Shown: positions 42,119-51,694 of the stretch, one piece after another
Layout: every line of letters starts with the position of its first letter
How positions within the stretch are numbered: the first letter of the stretch is position 1
NCBI GenBank assembly: GCA_023144635.1
Contig: JAGLFH010000001.1
Span: forward strand, 25,066-89,065
Direction of reading: 5' to 3'
From: Candidatus Auribacterota bacterium
GTDB lineage: Bacteria > Auribacterota > JAFGBW01 > JAFGJP01
DNA: 64,000 bases
Made by a program: the position numbers and the translations under genes
Notes under the pieces: generated by a model
Databases searched by the model: none
The model's input: only the letters and a program-made list of their open reading frames with translations
Told to the model about the DNA's origin: nothing

Positions 42119-43231
42119 ATGGCCAATTCAGCAAGAATCAAAAAAGTTATAATTCTTATTATCCTGCTTTATTTTTTCCTTTGTGGAATCTCACTTATGG
42201 GAAAAAGTCTAAAGCTTTTTGGAAAAGGTTTTTCTGAAAACCTGATCTCAACAACATCAAATCCAGCTATAGGGCTGTTAATAGGTCTTCTTGCTACTGC
42301 TATTATTCAGAGCAGTTCTACCACTACTTCTATTGTTGTAGGTTTTGTAGCAAGCGGCGTTATGGATATCAGCGCAGCTGTTCCTATTATAATGGGGGCA
42401 AACATCGGCACTACCGTTACGAGCTTTCTTGTGTCATTTTTATGTATTACCAGAAAGGATGAATTTGAAAGGGCTGTAGCAGGCGCTACAGTTCATGATT
42501 TTTTTAATATTTTAGCTGTTATAATTTTGTTTCCTTTAGAAATGAGTACGCATTTTTTAGAAAAAACAGCCAGATTTATCACCGGATATGTGAATGTATT
42601 TGGTGAAGGAATAGCTTTTAAAAGTCCTGTAAAAATAGTTGTGAAGCCTTTTATTGAGTTTCTTTTAGATATGAATGATAAGATCTTTACAGATCATGTT
42701 GCTGGTAAGATCATTCTTCTTATCTTATCTATTTTAATGATATTTTTTGCACTTTTTTTTCTGGTCAAAATAATGAAAACACTCATACTTTCCAAAACAG
42801 AAATGGTTTTTCATAATATTGTTGGAAAAAATGCTCTATTAGGTATTTTTATGGGTATGATTTTTACTGTACTTGTTCAGTCAAGTTCTGTTACAACTGC
42901 TATTTTAGTTCCTCTTATTGCTGCAAGGATGATAAAGCTCGAAGATGCGTTTCCTCTTACGCTTGGGGCTAATATTGGCACTACAATAACTGCGATGCTT
43001 GCATCTCTTTCAGGAGAGACCATAAATGGTTTTACAATAGCTCTTGTACATCTGCTTTTTAATATTTCAGGTATTATAATTATATATCCTTTAAAAATAA
43101 CAAGAAATGTACCTCTTTTTCTTGCAAGAAAAATGGGGGCTTTAGCTCTGAGGTCAAAATTGTATCCGCTTGCTTTTCTAGTATGTGTGTACTTTTTGAT
43201 CCCCGGACTGCTTATATTTTTATTCAAGTAA
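42119..43231 (+). CDS. Na+/phosphate cotransporter (NptA/Na-Pi family), copy 1
   Basis: A 370-residue inner-membrane protein with two inverted Na/Pi domains, each with the QSSS motif: ATAIIQSSSTTTSIVVGFVA and TVLVQSSSVTTAILVPLIA, and matching GANIGTTVT / GANIGTTIT loops. It is expected to take up phosphate with Na+. It is followed after 23 nt by a PhoU-like gene, and the pair is duplicated at 44153-45995. Confidence 0.9.
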   Translation: MANSARIKKVIILIILLYFFLCGISLMGKSLKLFGKGFSENLISTTSNPAIGLLIGLLATAIIQSSSTTTSIVVGFVASGVMDISAAVPIIMGANIGTTVTSFLVSFLCITRKDEFERAVAGATVHDFFNILAVIILFPLEMSTHFLEKTARFITGYVNVFGEGIAFKSPVKIVVKPFIEFLLDMNDKIFTDHVAGKIILLILSILMIFFALFFLVKIMKTLILSKTEMVFHNIVGKNALLGIFMGMIFTVLVQSSSVTTAILVPLIAARMIKLEDAFPLTLGANIGTTITAMLASLSGETINGFTIALVHLLFNISGIIIIYPLKITRNVPLFLARKMGALALRSKLYPLAFLVCVYFLIPGLLIFLFK

Positions 43232-43254
43232 GTTTGATAAAGAAGGAGTAAGAA

Positions 43255-43938
43255 ATGTTTGATAATTTATTAGATTTTTGGAAAGGGAAGGATTTTTTAA
43301 GTGAAGTCCTGAAAGAATTTGAGTCAATGCTTGATACTGCTCATATGATATATGATACAGCTGTAAACTCACTGTTAGATTTTAAAAAAGATGATAGTTC
43401 AAAACAGATGATATATTCTAATGATAGAAAAGTAAATGAAGCAGAAAAAGACATCCGCCGCCGCGTTATAGAGCATCTTGCGATCAATCCTTCCGTAGAT
43501 GTACCTACATGTCTTGTCCTTATGAGCGTTGTTAAGGATGTTGAGCGGATAGGTGACTATGGAAAAAACCTTTATGAAGCAGCTGAACTTCTTCAAAATC
43601 CATTAACCGATGACTTGAAGAAAAAGTATTTAAGTGATCTTGTTCAAAAACTTAATGAACAATTTAATTTTGCGAAGCAGGCCTTTCTGAATTCGGATAA
43701 ATCAAAAGCTAAAGAAGTTATGAGTCTTGAAGGGTATATTATTCCTAATGCAGATAAATTTATAAAGGAACTTTCTAATTCAGATTTTGATACAAATACG
43801 TCTGTTTGTCTTGTGCTAAGTGTCCGTTATCTTAAAAGGATCGCTGCACATCTTGCCAATACAGCATCATCTGTTATCATGCCTGTAAGCGACATTGATT
43901 TTTATTACAAAAATAAGGATAAAAAAGATCAAAACTGA
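43255..43938 (+). CDS. PhoU-like protein, copy 1
   Basis: A 227-residue all-helical protein with two PhoU repeats. ERIGDYGKNLYEAAELL and RYLKRIAAHLANTASSVI match the PhoU metal-binding helix motif (E/DxxxD plus R). It probably regulates the Na/Pi transporter next to it. ATG 43255 has GGAG 8 nt upstream. Confidence 0.85.
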   Translation: MFDNLLDFWKGKDFLSEVLKEFESMLDTAHMIYDTAVNSLLDFKKDDSSKQMIYSNDRKVNEAEKDIRRRVIEHLAINPSVDVPTCLVLMSVVKDVERIGDYGKNLYEAAELLQNPLTDDLKKKYLSDLVQKLNEQFNFAKQAFLNSDKSKAKEVMSLEGYIIPNADKFIKELSNSDFDTNTSVCLVLSVRYLKRIAAHLANTASSVIMPVSDIDFYYKNKDKKDQN

Positions 43939-44152
43939 TTTTTATTTGTTATTAATAGATAAATATTCGTTTACCTAACCGGGTTTTAAAATTACTTAAT
44001 ATTTCAAAGCTCTGCGAAAAATACGGGCTAACTTGTTCTATTGTAGAAAAAGAATCTTGATTTAAAGTGATTCAATTGTTTAAAATAGTGCGATCTTCTG
44101 GTTTTATGGTTTTTTAGAAAATTTATTTAATTCTTTTATCAAACGGGAAAAC

Positions 44153-45280
44153 ATGGAATTATCGCATTCATCAAAAAAAGACAAACTCAAAAAAGTAATT
44201 TTTATTTTTGTTCTTCTTTATTTGTTTCTATTAAGTATTTCTCTAATGGGAACCACCCTGAAGCTTTTTGGGAGAGGTTTTTCAGAAAACCTGATCTCAA
44301 CAACGTCAAACCCTGCTGTAGGGCTTTTGATAGGTCTTCTTGCTACAGCGGTAGTTCAGAGTAGTTCTACTACAACATCGATCATTGTAGGTTTTGTAGC
44401 AAGCGGTGTGCTTGACATAAGAATAGCTATTCCTATAGTTATGGGTGCAAATATGGGAACGACGGTCACGAGTTTTCTTGTTTCATTTTTCAGCATAACC
44501 CGAAAGGAAGAGTTTGAACGCGCAGTTTCTGTTGCTGCGATACACGATTTTTTTAAGGTTCTGGTAGTGATCGTTCTCTTTCCTCTTGAAATGTGGACAC
44601 ATTTTTTAGAAAGAACAGCAAAATATATTACAAGCTCAATAACCTTTTTTGGAACAGATGCAACATTTAAAAGTCCGGTCAAGTTAATAGTAAAACCATG
44701 TGTTGATTTTATGTGTAATTTAAACGAAACAATTTTTGGTGAGCATGTTGCAGGTAAGGTGATCCTTCTTCTTATTTCACTTTCTATTGTTTTTCTTTCA
44801 CTTTTTTTTCTTGTAAAAGTAATGAAATCGCTTGTCCTTCAAAAAACAGAAGTAGTTTTCCATAATATTGTAGGGAAACACGTACTTCTTGGCATGTTTA
44901 TATGGATGGCTTTTACTGCACTCATCCAATCAAGCTCAGTATCCGTCTCTATTCTTGTGCCTCTTGTTGCAGCAGGTATCATTACGCTTGATGAAGCTTT
45001 TCCTTTAACATTAGGCGCAGATGTGGGTACAACAATAACAGCAATATTGGCTTCTCTTTCAGGTGACTCTGTGGGGGGGCTTACGATCGCTATTGTGCAT
45101 CTTCTTTTTAATGTTACGGGAATACTGCTCATTTACCCATGTAAGTATACAAGAGCGGTCCCGCTATACCTTGCAAGAAAAATGGGAAAACTGGCGGCAC
45201 GCTCAAGAATGTATCCAATAGGATTTATAATATGTGTTTATTTTGTACTACCGGGAATATTAATATTTATTTTTAAATAA
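44153..45280 (+). CDS. Na+/phosphate cotransporter (NptA/Na-Pi family), copy 2
   Basis: A 375-residue paralogue of the 42119 gene. The QSSS motifs are ATAVVQSSSTTTSIIVGFVA and TALIQSSSVSVSILVPLVA; the second has VSVS instead of VTTA, and the loop reads GADVGTTIT instead of GANIGTTIT. These changes sit at the presumed Na+/phosphate site of the second repeat, so the copies may differ in affinity or specificity. Confidence 0.9.
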   Translation: MELSHSSKKDKLKKVIFIFVLLYLFLLSISLMGTTLKLFGRGFSENLISTTSNPAVGLLIGLLATAVVQSSSTTTSIIVGFVASGVLDIRIAIPIVMGANMGTTVTSFLVSFFSITRKEEFERAVSVAAIHDFFKVLVVIVLFPLEMWTHFLERTAKYITSSITFFGTDATFKSPVKLIVKPCVDFMCNLNETIFGEHVAGKVILLLISLSIVFLSLFFLVKVMKSLVLQKTEVVFHNIVGKHVLLGMFIWMAFTALIQSSSVSVSILVPLVAAGIITLDEAFPLTLGADVGTTITAILASLSGDSVGGLTIAIVHLLFNVTGILLIYPCKYTRAVPLYLARKMGKLAARSRMYPIGFIICVYFVLPGILIFIFK

Positions 45281-45314
45281 AAAGTATGATTAGATGATAA
45301 AAGGGGTGATAATC

Positions 45315-45995
45315 ATGTTTGAAAACTTGTTGGATTTTTGGAAAGGAAAAGATTTTTTAAATGAGGTTTTAAAAGAATTCGGCGGAATGATCGATATGAC
45401 ACATTCCATGTATGATGCTGCGATAAAATCACTTTTGGAATTCAAAAAAGATGAAGAAGCCAAACAGATGATATATTCATATGATAGAAAAGTTAATGAA
45501 GCAGAAAAAAATATACGCCGCCGCGTTATAGAACATCTTACAATAAACCCGTCAGTAGATACTCCTACTTGTCTTATACTTATGAGTGTTGTTAAAGATG
45601 TTGAGCGAATTGGTGACTATGACAAAAATCTTTATGAGGCAGCAGAACTTCTACAAGAACCACTTCCTGAAGAATTAAAGGAAAAATATTTGAATCATCT
45701 TGTTGAAAGAGGTAATGAACAGTTTGAATTTACTAAAAAAGCTTTTATAAAATCAGATAGAACACTTGCGGAAAAGGTAATGAAAATGGAAGGATACATT
45801 ATTCACCATGCTGATAGCTATATAAAGGAGCTTTCTCAATCAGATCTTGATGTGAATACAACGGTATCTTTAGTGCTAAGTGTGCGTTATCTTAAAAGAA
45901 TTGCTGCTCATCTTGCCAATACAGCATCATCTGTTATTATGCCTGTAAGCGACATTGATTTTTATTATAAAAAGAAAAAAGATAAGGATAAATAA
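45315..45995 (+). CDS. PhoU-like protein, copy 2
   Basis: A 226-residue paralogue of the 43255 protein; both start MF(D/E)NLLDFWKGKDFL and both end in ASSVIMPVSDIDFYYK plus a Lys/Asp tail. GGGGTG lies about 7 nt before ATG 45315, preferred over ATG 45294. It follows the second Na/Pi gene by 34 nt and precedes prmA by 9 nt. Confidence 0.85.
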   Translation: MFENLLDFWKGKDFLNEVLKEFGGMIDMTHSMYDAAIKSLLEFKKDEEAKQMIYSYDRKVNEAEKNIRRRVIEHLTINPSVDTPTCLILMSVVKDVERIGDYDKNLYEAAELLQEPLPEELKEKYLNHLVERGNEQFEFTKKAFIKSDRTLAEKVMKMEGYIIHHADSYIKELSQSDLDVNTTVSLVLSVRYLKRIAAHLANTASSVIMPVSDIDFYYKKKKDKDK

Positions 45996-46004
45996 TCAGA
46001 TTAA

Positions 46005-46883
46005 ATGAAAAAATGGTGTGAATGCAAAATTGAAGTTAAAAAGGGAAACCAAAAGATATTAGAAAACTTTTTAAGTAATTATCAGTTTTGTTCTTATTCT
46101 GTTTATCAAAAAAGCTTTTCCAGAAAAGCTGAAATAAGGGCATTTATTCCTTTTTCAAAAAGAAAGAAGTTTTTGCAAGAACTCTATAGTGCAATAGAAC
46201 TCATACCTATTATTTCAAAAGATCCCAGCACTCCTACTATACACGTCAGTTTTAAGAAAAATGATGAATATACTGATGAATGGAAAAGGTATTTTAAACC
46301 TTTAAAAATAGGGCGATTTGTAATTAAACCAACATGGGAAGAATGGAAAGCAAAAAAAGGTGAGCTGGTCTTAGAAATGGATCCCGGCATGGCCTTTGGA
46401 ACGGGACAGCATTTTACCACATGTTATTGTATTAAATTACTGCAGAAGTACTCATTAAAAGGGCTGGATTTTATTGATGTGGGATGCGGAAGCGGGATAT
46501 TAAGTATAGTTGCAGAAAAGTTAAAAGCAAAGACTATTACAGGTTTAGATATTTCAAGAAGTGCTGTTAATACTTCAAAGGAAAATTTCAAAAAGAACTG
46601 TACTTCAAAAAATGCTGAATTTAAATGCATGAGACTTGAAAGGATGTCTTTAGAAAAGGATTTTGACCTGGTTGTTGCAAACCTAACAGATACTGTTATT
46701 GTAAATAATGCTTTTATTCTTAAATCACTGGTAAGAAATAACGGAATATTAATACTTACCGGTATAAGGTTTAAAAAAATGAGTACAGTCATCTCACTGT
46801 TTAAGGATCTTCAAATTCTTGATTCCTCAAATGATTCAATACTTGAGTGGGGTGGTTGTGCATTTAGAAAAACAGCCAAATAA
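46005..46883 (+). CDS. prmA: Ribosomal protein L11 methyltransferase
   Basis: A 292-residue SAM-dependent methyltransferase of the PrmA type. The family signature LEMDPGMAFGTGQHFTTCYC precedes the SAM-binding FIDVGCGSGILSI motif and LVVANLTD. An N-terminal substrate-recognition domain of about 100 residues is present. It should methylate ribosomal protein uL11. It probably shares a transcript with the second PhoU gene. Confidence 0.88.
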   Translation: MKKWCECKIEVKKGNQKILENFLSNYQFCSYSVYQKSFSRKAEIRAFIPFSKRKKFLQELYSAIELIPIISKDPSTPTIHVSFKKNDEYTDEWKRYFKPLKIGRFVIKPTWEEWKAKKGELVLEMDPGMAFGTGQHFTTCYCIKLLQKYSLKGLDFIDVGCGSGILSIVAEKLKAKTITGLDISRSAVNTSKENFKKNCTSKNAEFKCMRLERMSLEKDFDLVVANLTDTVIVNNAFILKSLVRNNGILILTGIRFKKMSTVISLFKDLQILDSSNDSILEWGGCAFRKTAK

Positions 46884-47003
46884 ATATATTTTCTTATACT
46901 TTTAATATATAATCTCTTTTTATAAACATCGTAAGATTTATATTTAAGATAAATAAAAATAATGAAAATTTGACAGCTTTATATCTATAAAGGGAGTTAA
47001 AAG

Positions 47004-49490
47004 ATGAGTGAAGGAGCCAAAAGTAAAGTAGGGCGTAAATGGGTAACAGTTCATAAAGACATGTCGCATGACGGGCTTAAGACATCACTTCTTAATAACC
47101 GCGTCTGTACATTAGCAAAAGACCATCATACTGCTACTTCATATGATAATTATCTTGCCCTTGCTATAGCAATAAGAGACAGGCTTGTCGAGAGATGGAT
47201 ACTTACACAGCAGACATATCACAAGAGCAATCTTAAACGTGTCTATTATCTTTCTATGGAATTCCTGATAGGAAGACTTATGGGAAACAATCTAATAAAT
47301 CTTGGATTAACTGATGCAACTGAAAAGGCACTTAATGACCTTGGGCTTGATCTTGATGTTATGCGTGAGCAGGAAACTGATGCCGGTCTCGGGAATGGCG
47401 GTTTAGGGCGGCTTGCTGCATGTTTTCTTGATTCAATGGCAACTTTAGGTATTCCGGCACACGGTTATGGCATAAGATATGATTATGGCATTTTTCATCA
47501 GAGAATAGTAAACGGCTATCAGGTAGAACTTCCGGACGAGTGGTTAAGATTGGGCAACCCATGGGAATTTGCGCGTTATGAGTATAAGGTAAGAGTAAAA
47601 CTTTATGGACATACTCATATGTCGCGTGATAAAAATGGGAAACTGATGGTAAGTTGGATCGATACAGAAGATGTTCTAGCGCTTCCTTATGATATTCCTA
47701 TTCCGGGTTATGGCAATGATATTGTAAATACGCTCAGGCTTTGGTCTGCCCAAAGTACAGAAGAGTTTGATTTTGATTATTTTAACCATGGAGATTACGA
47801 ACAGGCTGTCTATCAAAAAGTGCTATCTGAAAACATATCAAAGGTATTGTATCCGAATGATGCTCTTAGTCAGGGAAGAGAACTTCGCTTAAAACAGGAA
47901 TATTTTTTTACTGCCGCAAGTATTAGTGATATATTAAGGCGATATAAATCAGAAAATACTGATTTTCATAAATTGCCGGATCAGGTAGCAATTCAACTTA
48001 ATGATACACACCCTTCACTTGCAATACCTGAGCTTATGAGGCTTCTTATGGATGAAGAAGGTCTTGATTGGGATGAAGCATGGGATATTACGATAAATTG
48101 TTTTGCCTATACTAACCATACTGTTATGCCGGAAGCTCTTGAAAAATGGTCTGTAAAGCTTTTTGAAAATCTTCTTCCCCGTCACTTACAAATAATTTTT
48201 GAGATAAACCAGCGTTTTTTACGTGATGCAGCTAACAGGTTTCCTGGAGATAACGAACGCTTGAAGAATATGTCGATCATTGAGGAGGGCAGTCCTAAAA
48301 AAGTACGTATGTCTTATCTTTCAATAGTAGGAAGCCATTCTGTAAATGGTGTTTCTGCGCTTCATAGTGAGCTTATTAAAGCACGTCTTTTCCATGATTT
48401 TTACGAGCTTTATCCCGAAAAATTCAATAACAAGACAAACGGTATTACTCAAAGAAGATGGCTTTTAAAAGCAAATACAAGACTTTCTGATCTTATTGGA
48501 GGAGTCATAGGTGATTCATGGATAATAGACCTTTATGAGATGAAAAGACTTCTTCAATACAAAGAAGATGCTTCTTTTGCTAAAAAATGGCGTGAAGTAA
48601 AAAAGGCAAACAAAGAATTTCTTGCGGATCATATTAAAGAAAAAATGGGAATACAAATAGATCCTGAATCTATCTTTGATGTTCAGATAAAAAGGATACA
48701 TGAATATAAGCGGCAGATCATGTTTTGTCTTTACATAATTTCAGAGTATTTAAAGATAAAGAAGGAACCTAATAAAGATGTTGTACCGCGCACGTTTATA
48801 TTTGGAGGAAAAGCTGCTCCCGGCTACAAAATGGCTAAACTTTCCATAAAGTTCATTAACAGTATTGCAGAAGTAATAAACAAAGATAAAATGATAAAGA
48901 ATAAAATAAAGGTAGTCTTTCTCGAGAACTATTGTGTATCTCTCGCGGAAAAGATCTTTCCTGCAAGTGACCTTTCAGAGCAGATATCAACTTCTGGTAC
49001 TGAAGCATCAGGAACAGGCTGCATGAAATTTATGATAAATGGAGCCCTTACAATTGGAACTCTTGATGGTGCAAACATAGAGATGGCAGAAGAGGTAGGT
49101 AAGGAAAATATGTTTATTTTCGGGCTTACAACTGAGGAGATAGAAGACCTTAATAATAAAGGTTATAATTCTCAGGATTATATAGAAAACTCACCAATGC
49201 TTAAAAACATAATAAATCTGATAAAGACGAATTTCTTTTCTCCTGTAGAGCCCGGCCTATTTGATCCTATTATCGATAAACTTATGAATGATGACCGTTA
49301 TTTTATGTGTGCTGATTTTGATTCTTACTGTGAAATGCAGCAAAAAGTATCACTTCTTTTTAAAGATCAGGATGAATGGACAAAAAGATCGATCATTAAT
49401 GTTGCAAAATCCGGTAAGTTCTCAAGCGACAGAACCATAAAGGAATATGCGCAAGATATCTGGGGCGTTGGTTATATGGAGTATAAATAA
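47004..49490 (+). CDS. glgP: Glycogen/starch phosphorylase
   Basis: An 828-residue GT35 phosphorylase releasing glucose-1-P from alpha-1,4-glucan. It has YYLSMEFLIGRLMGNNLINL, GLGNGGLGRLAACFLDS, TNHTVMPEALEKW and the PLP-Lys region STSGTEASGTGCMKF followed by INGALTIGTLDGAN. The usual GTGNMKF has Cys in place of Asn here. Full length, with GGGAG 8 nt before ATG. The product glucose-1-P would feed the phosphohexomutase at the left edge. Confidence 0.96.
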   Translation: MSEGAKSKVGRKWVTVHKDMSHDGLKTSLLNNRVCTLAKDHHTATSYDNYLALAIAIRDRLVERWILTQQTYHKSNLKRVYYLSMEFLIGRLMGNNLINLGLTDATEKALNDLGLDLDVMREQETDAGLGNGGLGRLAACFLDSMATLGIPAHGYGIRYDYGIFHQRIVNGYQVELPDEWLRLGNPWEFARYEYKVRVKLYGHTHMSRDKNGKLMVSWIDTEDVLALPYDIPIPGYGNDIVNTLRLWSAQSTEEFDFDYFNHGDYEQAVYQKVLSENISKVLYPNDALSQGRELRLKQEYFFTAASISDILRRYKSENTDFHKLPDQVAIQLNDTHPSLAIPELMRLLMDEEGLDWDEAWDITINCFAYTNHTVMPEALEKWSVKLFENLLPRHLQIIFEINQRFLRDAANRFPGDNERLKNMSIIEEGSPKKVRMSYLSIVGSHSVNGVSALHSELIKARLFHDFYELYPEKFNNKTNGITQRRWLLKANTRLSDLIGGVIGDSWIIDLYEMKRLLQYKEDASFAKKWREVKKANKEFLADHIKEKMGIQIDPESIFDVQIKRIHEYKRQIMFCLYIISEYLKIKKEPNKDVVPRTFIFGGKAAPGYKMAKLSIKFINSIAEVINKDKMIKNKIKVVFLENYCVSLAEKIFPASDLSEQISTSGTEASGTGCMKFMINGALTIGTLDGANIEMAEEVGKENMFIFGLTTEEIEDLNNKGYNSQDYIENSPMLKNIINLIKTNFFSPVEPGLFDPIIDKLMNDDRYFMCADFDSYCEMQQKVSLLFKDQDEWTKRSIINVAKSGKFSSDRTIKEYAQDIWGVGYMEYK

Positions 49491-49813
49491 GATAGATGCA
49501 AGAAAAAGCAAAAAGCAATTTTGCCACAGAGAACACAGAGAGAAAACACAGAGGGGTTGGGGGAAGAACACAAAGAAAAAAATGTAGTAGGGGCAGATTC
49601 CAAATCTGCCCGCTGTAAAACGTATGTAGGGACAGGGCTTGCCCCTGTCCGTGTGAAAGTAAAAAGTGAGTAGGGGCGTCGACAAGCCTTCGCCCGTGTA
49701 AAAGAATTTGAAATTTAAAATGTGAAAATTTGAAATTATGGTGCGCGGACCGCATCCCATGAACGCATGACTCACAACGCACAACTGCTTTTATTTCCCC
49801 TGCCTTTGTAAAA
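49491..49813. repeat. Intergenic repeat cluster D
   Basis: GTAGGG-type hairpin units at 49587-49620 (arms GGGCAGATT/AATCTGCCC), 49626-49658 (GGACAGGG/CCCCTGTCC, tail GTGTGAAA) and 49670-49703 (GGGCG.../CGCCC, loop GTCGACAAGCCTT). CCACAGAGAACACAGAG is at about 49524. This cluster separates glgP from the convergent sensor gene; no gene is present. Confidence 0.8.
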
Positions 49814-51694
49814 TTAATGAATATGTGTGGTCTTATTACATAGTGAGCTATGATTCATATTATTGTTTTCTGTTAAGTTAGGTTTTATTTCTTTTGGAAG
49901 AGTGAAATGAAATGATGAACCTTTGTTTTTTCTTCTTCTTACCCATATTTTCCCATCATGGAGTTCTACAAATTTTTTTGTAATTGCAAGACCTAAACCA
50001 TCACCGGGGATTTTCCCTGAAACATCTATTCTATGAAAGGGTTCAAAGATTAAATCATAATGTTCTTTGGGAATTCCAAGAGCTTCATCTTTTACAGAAA
50101 TTTCAACAAAGCTGCACTTTTTAGTAGTTTTACAAAAGGGGCTTTTTCCTGTTCTTGATAGTGCTTCTATGATAATTTTGCTTTTCGGAGGTGAATATTT
50201 TATTGCATTACTGATAAGGTTTGTCATAATTTGCTGCAGACGTAAACTGTCTGCATAAACATGAATGTTATCATCTATCTTTGTATCAATTGTAATTTTT
50301 TTATCAGTGACAGATATGTTTTTAAGGATTTCCATTTCAGAGATCAATTTTAGCAAAGGCAGTCTTTCTTTTTTTAGTGTAATTTTCCTGCCTTCTATTT
50401 TTGACATATCCAAAATATTATTGATTACTTTAATAAGATATTCTGCGGAATGGACAATTTTTTCTGAGATTATGGGTAGCTTATCCAGAGATTTATTGAG
50501 TTTTATGATGCGTTGAATGGTTTCTGCAAAACCAAGTATACTTGTCAGTGGAGTTCTAAATTCATGACCGATCATATTAATGAAATCCGCTTTAAGGCGG
50601 TTGCTTTCTTCTACGGCATGTTTTTGTGATTTTAATTCTTCTAATTCGTGTCTGTAAAGAGCTAGTTCAATAGTGCTGTGCAATATGTTTATATTAAAAG
50701 GTTTAATAATGTAGCCAAAGGGCTCACTTTTTTTAACACGCTGCAGGGTGTTAATATCTGAGTAGGCGGACAGATAAATGACTGGTATCCTGTATCTTTT
50801 TTGTATCTTTTCAGCCGTTTGGATGCCGTCCATTTGCCCTTTTAGCATGATATCCATTAAGATCAGGTCAGGCGTTGTCTTCTGTAGTATATTTAAGGCT
50901 TCTTCTCCTGAATTAACAGATGAAAGAACATGATAATTAAGGATATTTAGTTGTTTTTCGATATCTTTTATAACGAGTATTTCATCTTCCACAATAAGAA
51001 TTTTTTTCTTATCTTTTTTTTCAATTTTCTTTAAAAAATTAATATTATTTAATATAATTCCAAATTCTAGATTTTGTTTTTTAGTAATGACAAATTTTCC
51101 CTGTAGCTCTTCAATAAGTGTACTGGTCAGGGCAAAAGTGACAGTTTCTGTATTATAAAGAGCAGGATTTGTTAGAAAACGGATCCCTGATACTTGTATA
51201 TTTATCGTCAAACATCCATTCTTTTTAATATGGAGTTGAAGAGAGATCTTTTTTTTATCTTTTGTTTGTTTAATGTTTTTTGCTGTTTGTAAAGAAGTAT
51301 GTGTGAAAAAATGTGAAGTAAATTCTAAAAGAATAAATCCAATACAAAGGGCAGTATTAAAATCAATAAAGATATTATCAACATCTTTTATAAAAGATAT
51401 ATCATTCGGTGTTTTTTTATGCATTTGGTATAAATTATTAATAATTAAATCTATATATTGACAGAGTTCCAGTTCTAAAAAACATTCATTTTGCTGCATT
51501 TCCCTGTGTATGAAACCAATGGATTTTATTAGATTGTTGCTGTTTTTCAGAATCTCTAAATAAATATTTTTCTGATGACAGGAAAAAGAATCATCTATTA
51601 GTCCCAAAATGAATTGCAGGTTATTTTTGGCTTTATGATTGATTTGTTCAGTTGATGTTTGAATGTTCATCTTTTTAACTATTGTACTTATCAT
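49814..51694 (-). CDS. Hybrid sensor: HisKA_2-like, receiver, HisKA-HATPase
   Basis: 626 residues, soluble. Residues 15-210 resemble a HisKA_2/HWE-type phosphotransfer region (INHKAKNNLQFILGLI, H20) with a degenerate ATPase-like part. A receiver domain follows (KILIVEDEILVIKDIE, phospho-Asp in LILMDIMLKGQMDG, Lys in YIIKPFN). The last third is a classical histidine kinase: MIGHEFRTPLTSIL with the phospho-His, NLISNAIKYSPP (N box), DGLGLAITKKFVELHDG (G2 box). Last gene of the signalling run; its start overlaps the upstream gene by about 20 nt, so the two are coupled. Confidence 0.85.
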   Translation of the reverse strand: MISTIVKKMNIQTSTEQINHKAKNNLQFILGLIDDSFSCHQKNIYLEILKNSNNLIKSIGFIHREMQQNECFLELELCQYIDLIINNLYQMHKKTPNDISFIKDVDNIFIDFNTALCIGFILLEFTSHFFTHTSLQTAKNIKQTKDKKKISLQLHIKKNGCLTINIQVSGIRFLTNPALYNTETVTFALTSTLIEELQGKFVITKKQNLEFGIILNNINFLKKIEKKDKKKILIVEDEILVIKDIEKQLNILNYHVLSSVNSGEEALNILQKTTPDLILMDIMLKGQMDGIQTAEKIQKRYRIPVIYLSAYSDINTLQRVKKSEPFGYIIKPFNINILHSTIELALYRHELEELKSQKHAVEESNRLKADFINMIGHEFRTPLTSILGFAETIQRIIKLNKSLDKLPIISEKIVHSAEYLIKVINNILDMSKIEGRKITLKKERLPLLKLISEMEILKNISVTDKKITIDTKIDDNIHVYADSLRLQQIMTNLISNAIKYSPPKSKIIIEALSRTGKSPFCKTTKKCSFVEISVKDEALGIPKEHYDLIFEPFHRIDVSGKIPGDGLGLAITKKFVELHDGKIWVRRRKNKGSSFHFTLPKEIKPNLTENNNMNHSSLCNKTTHIH

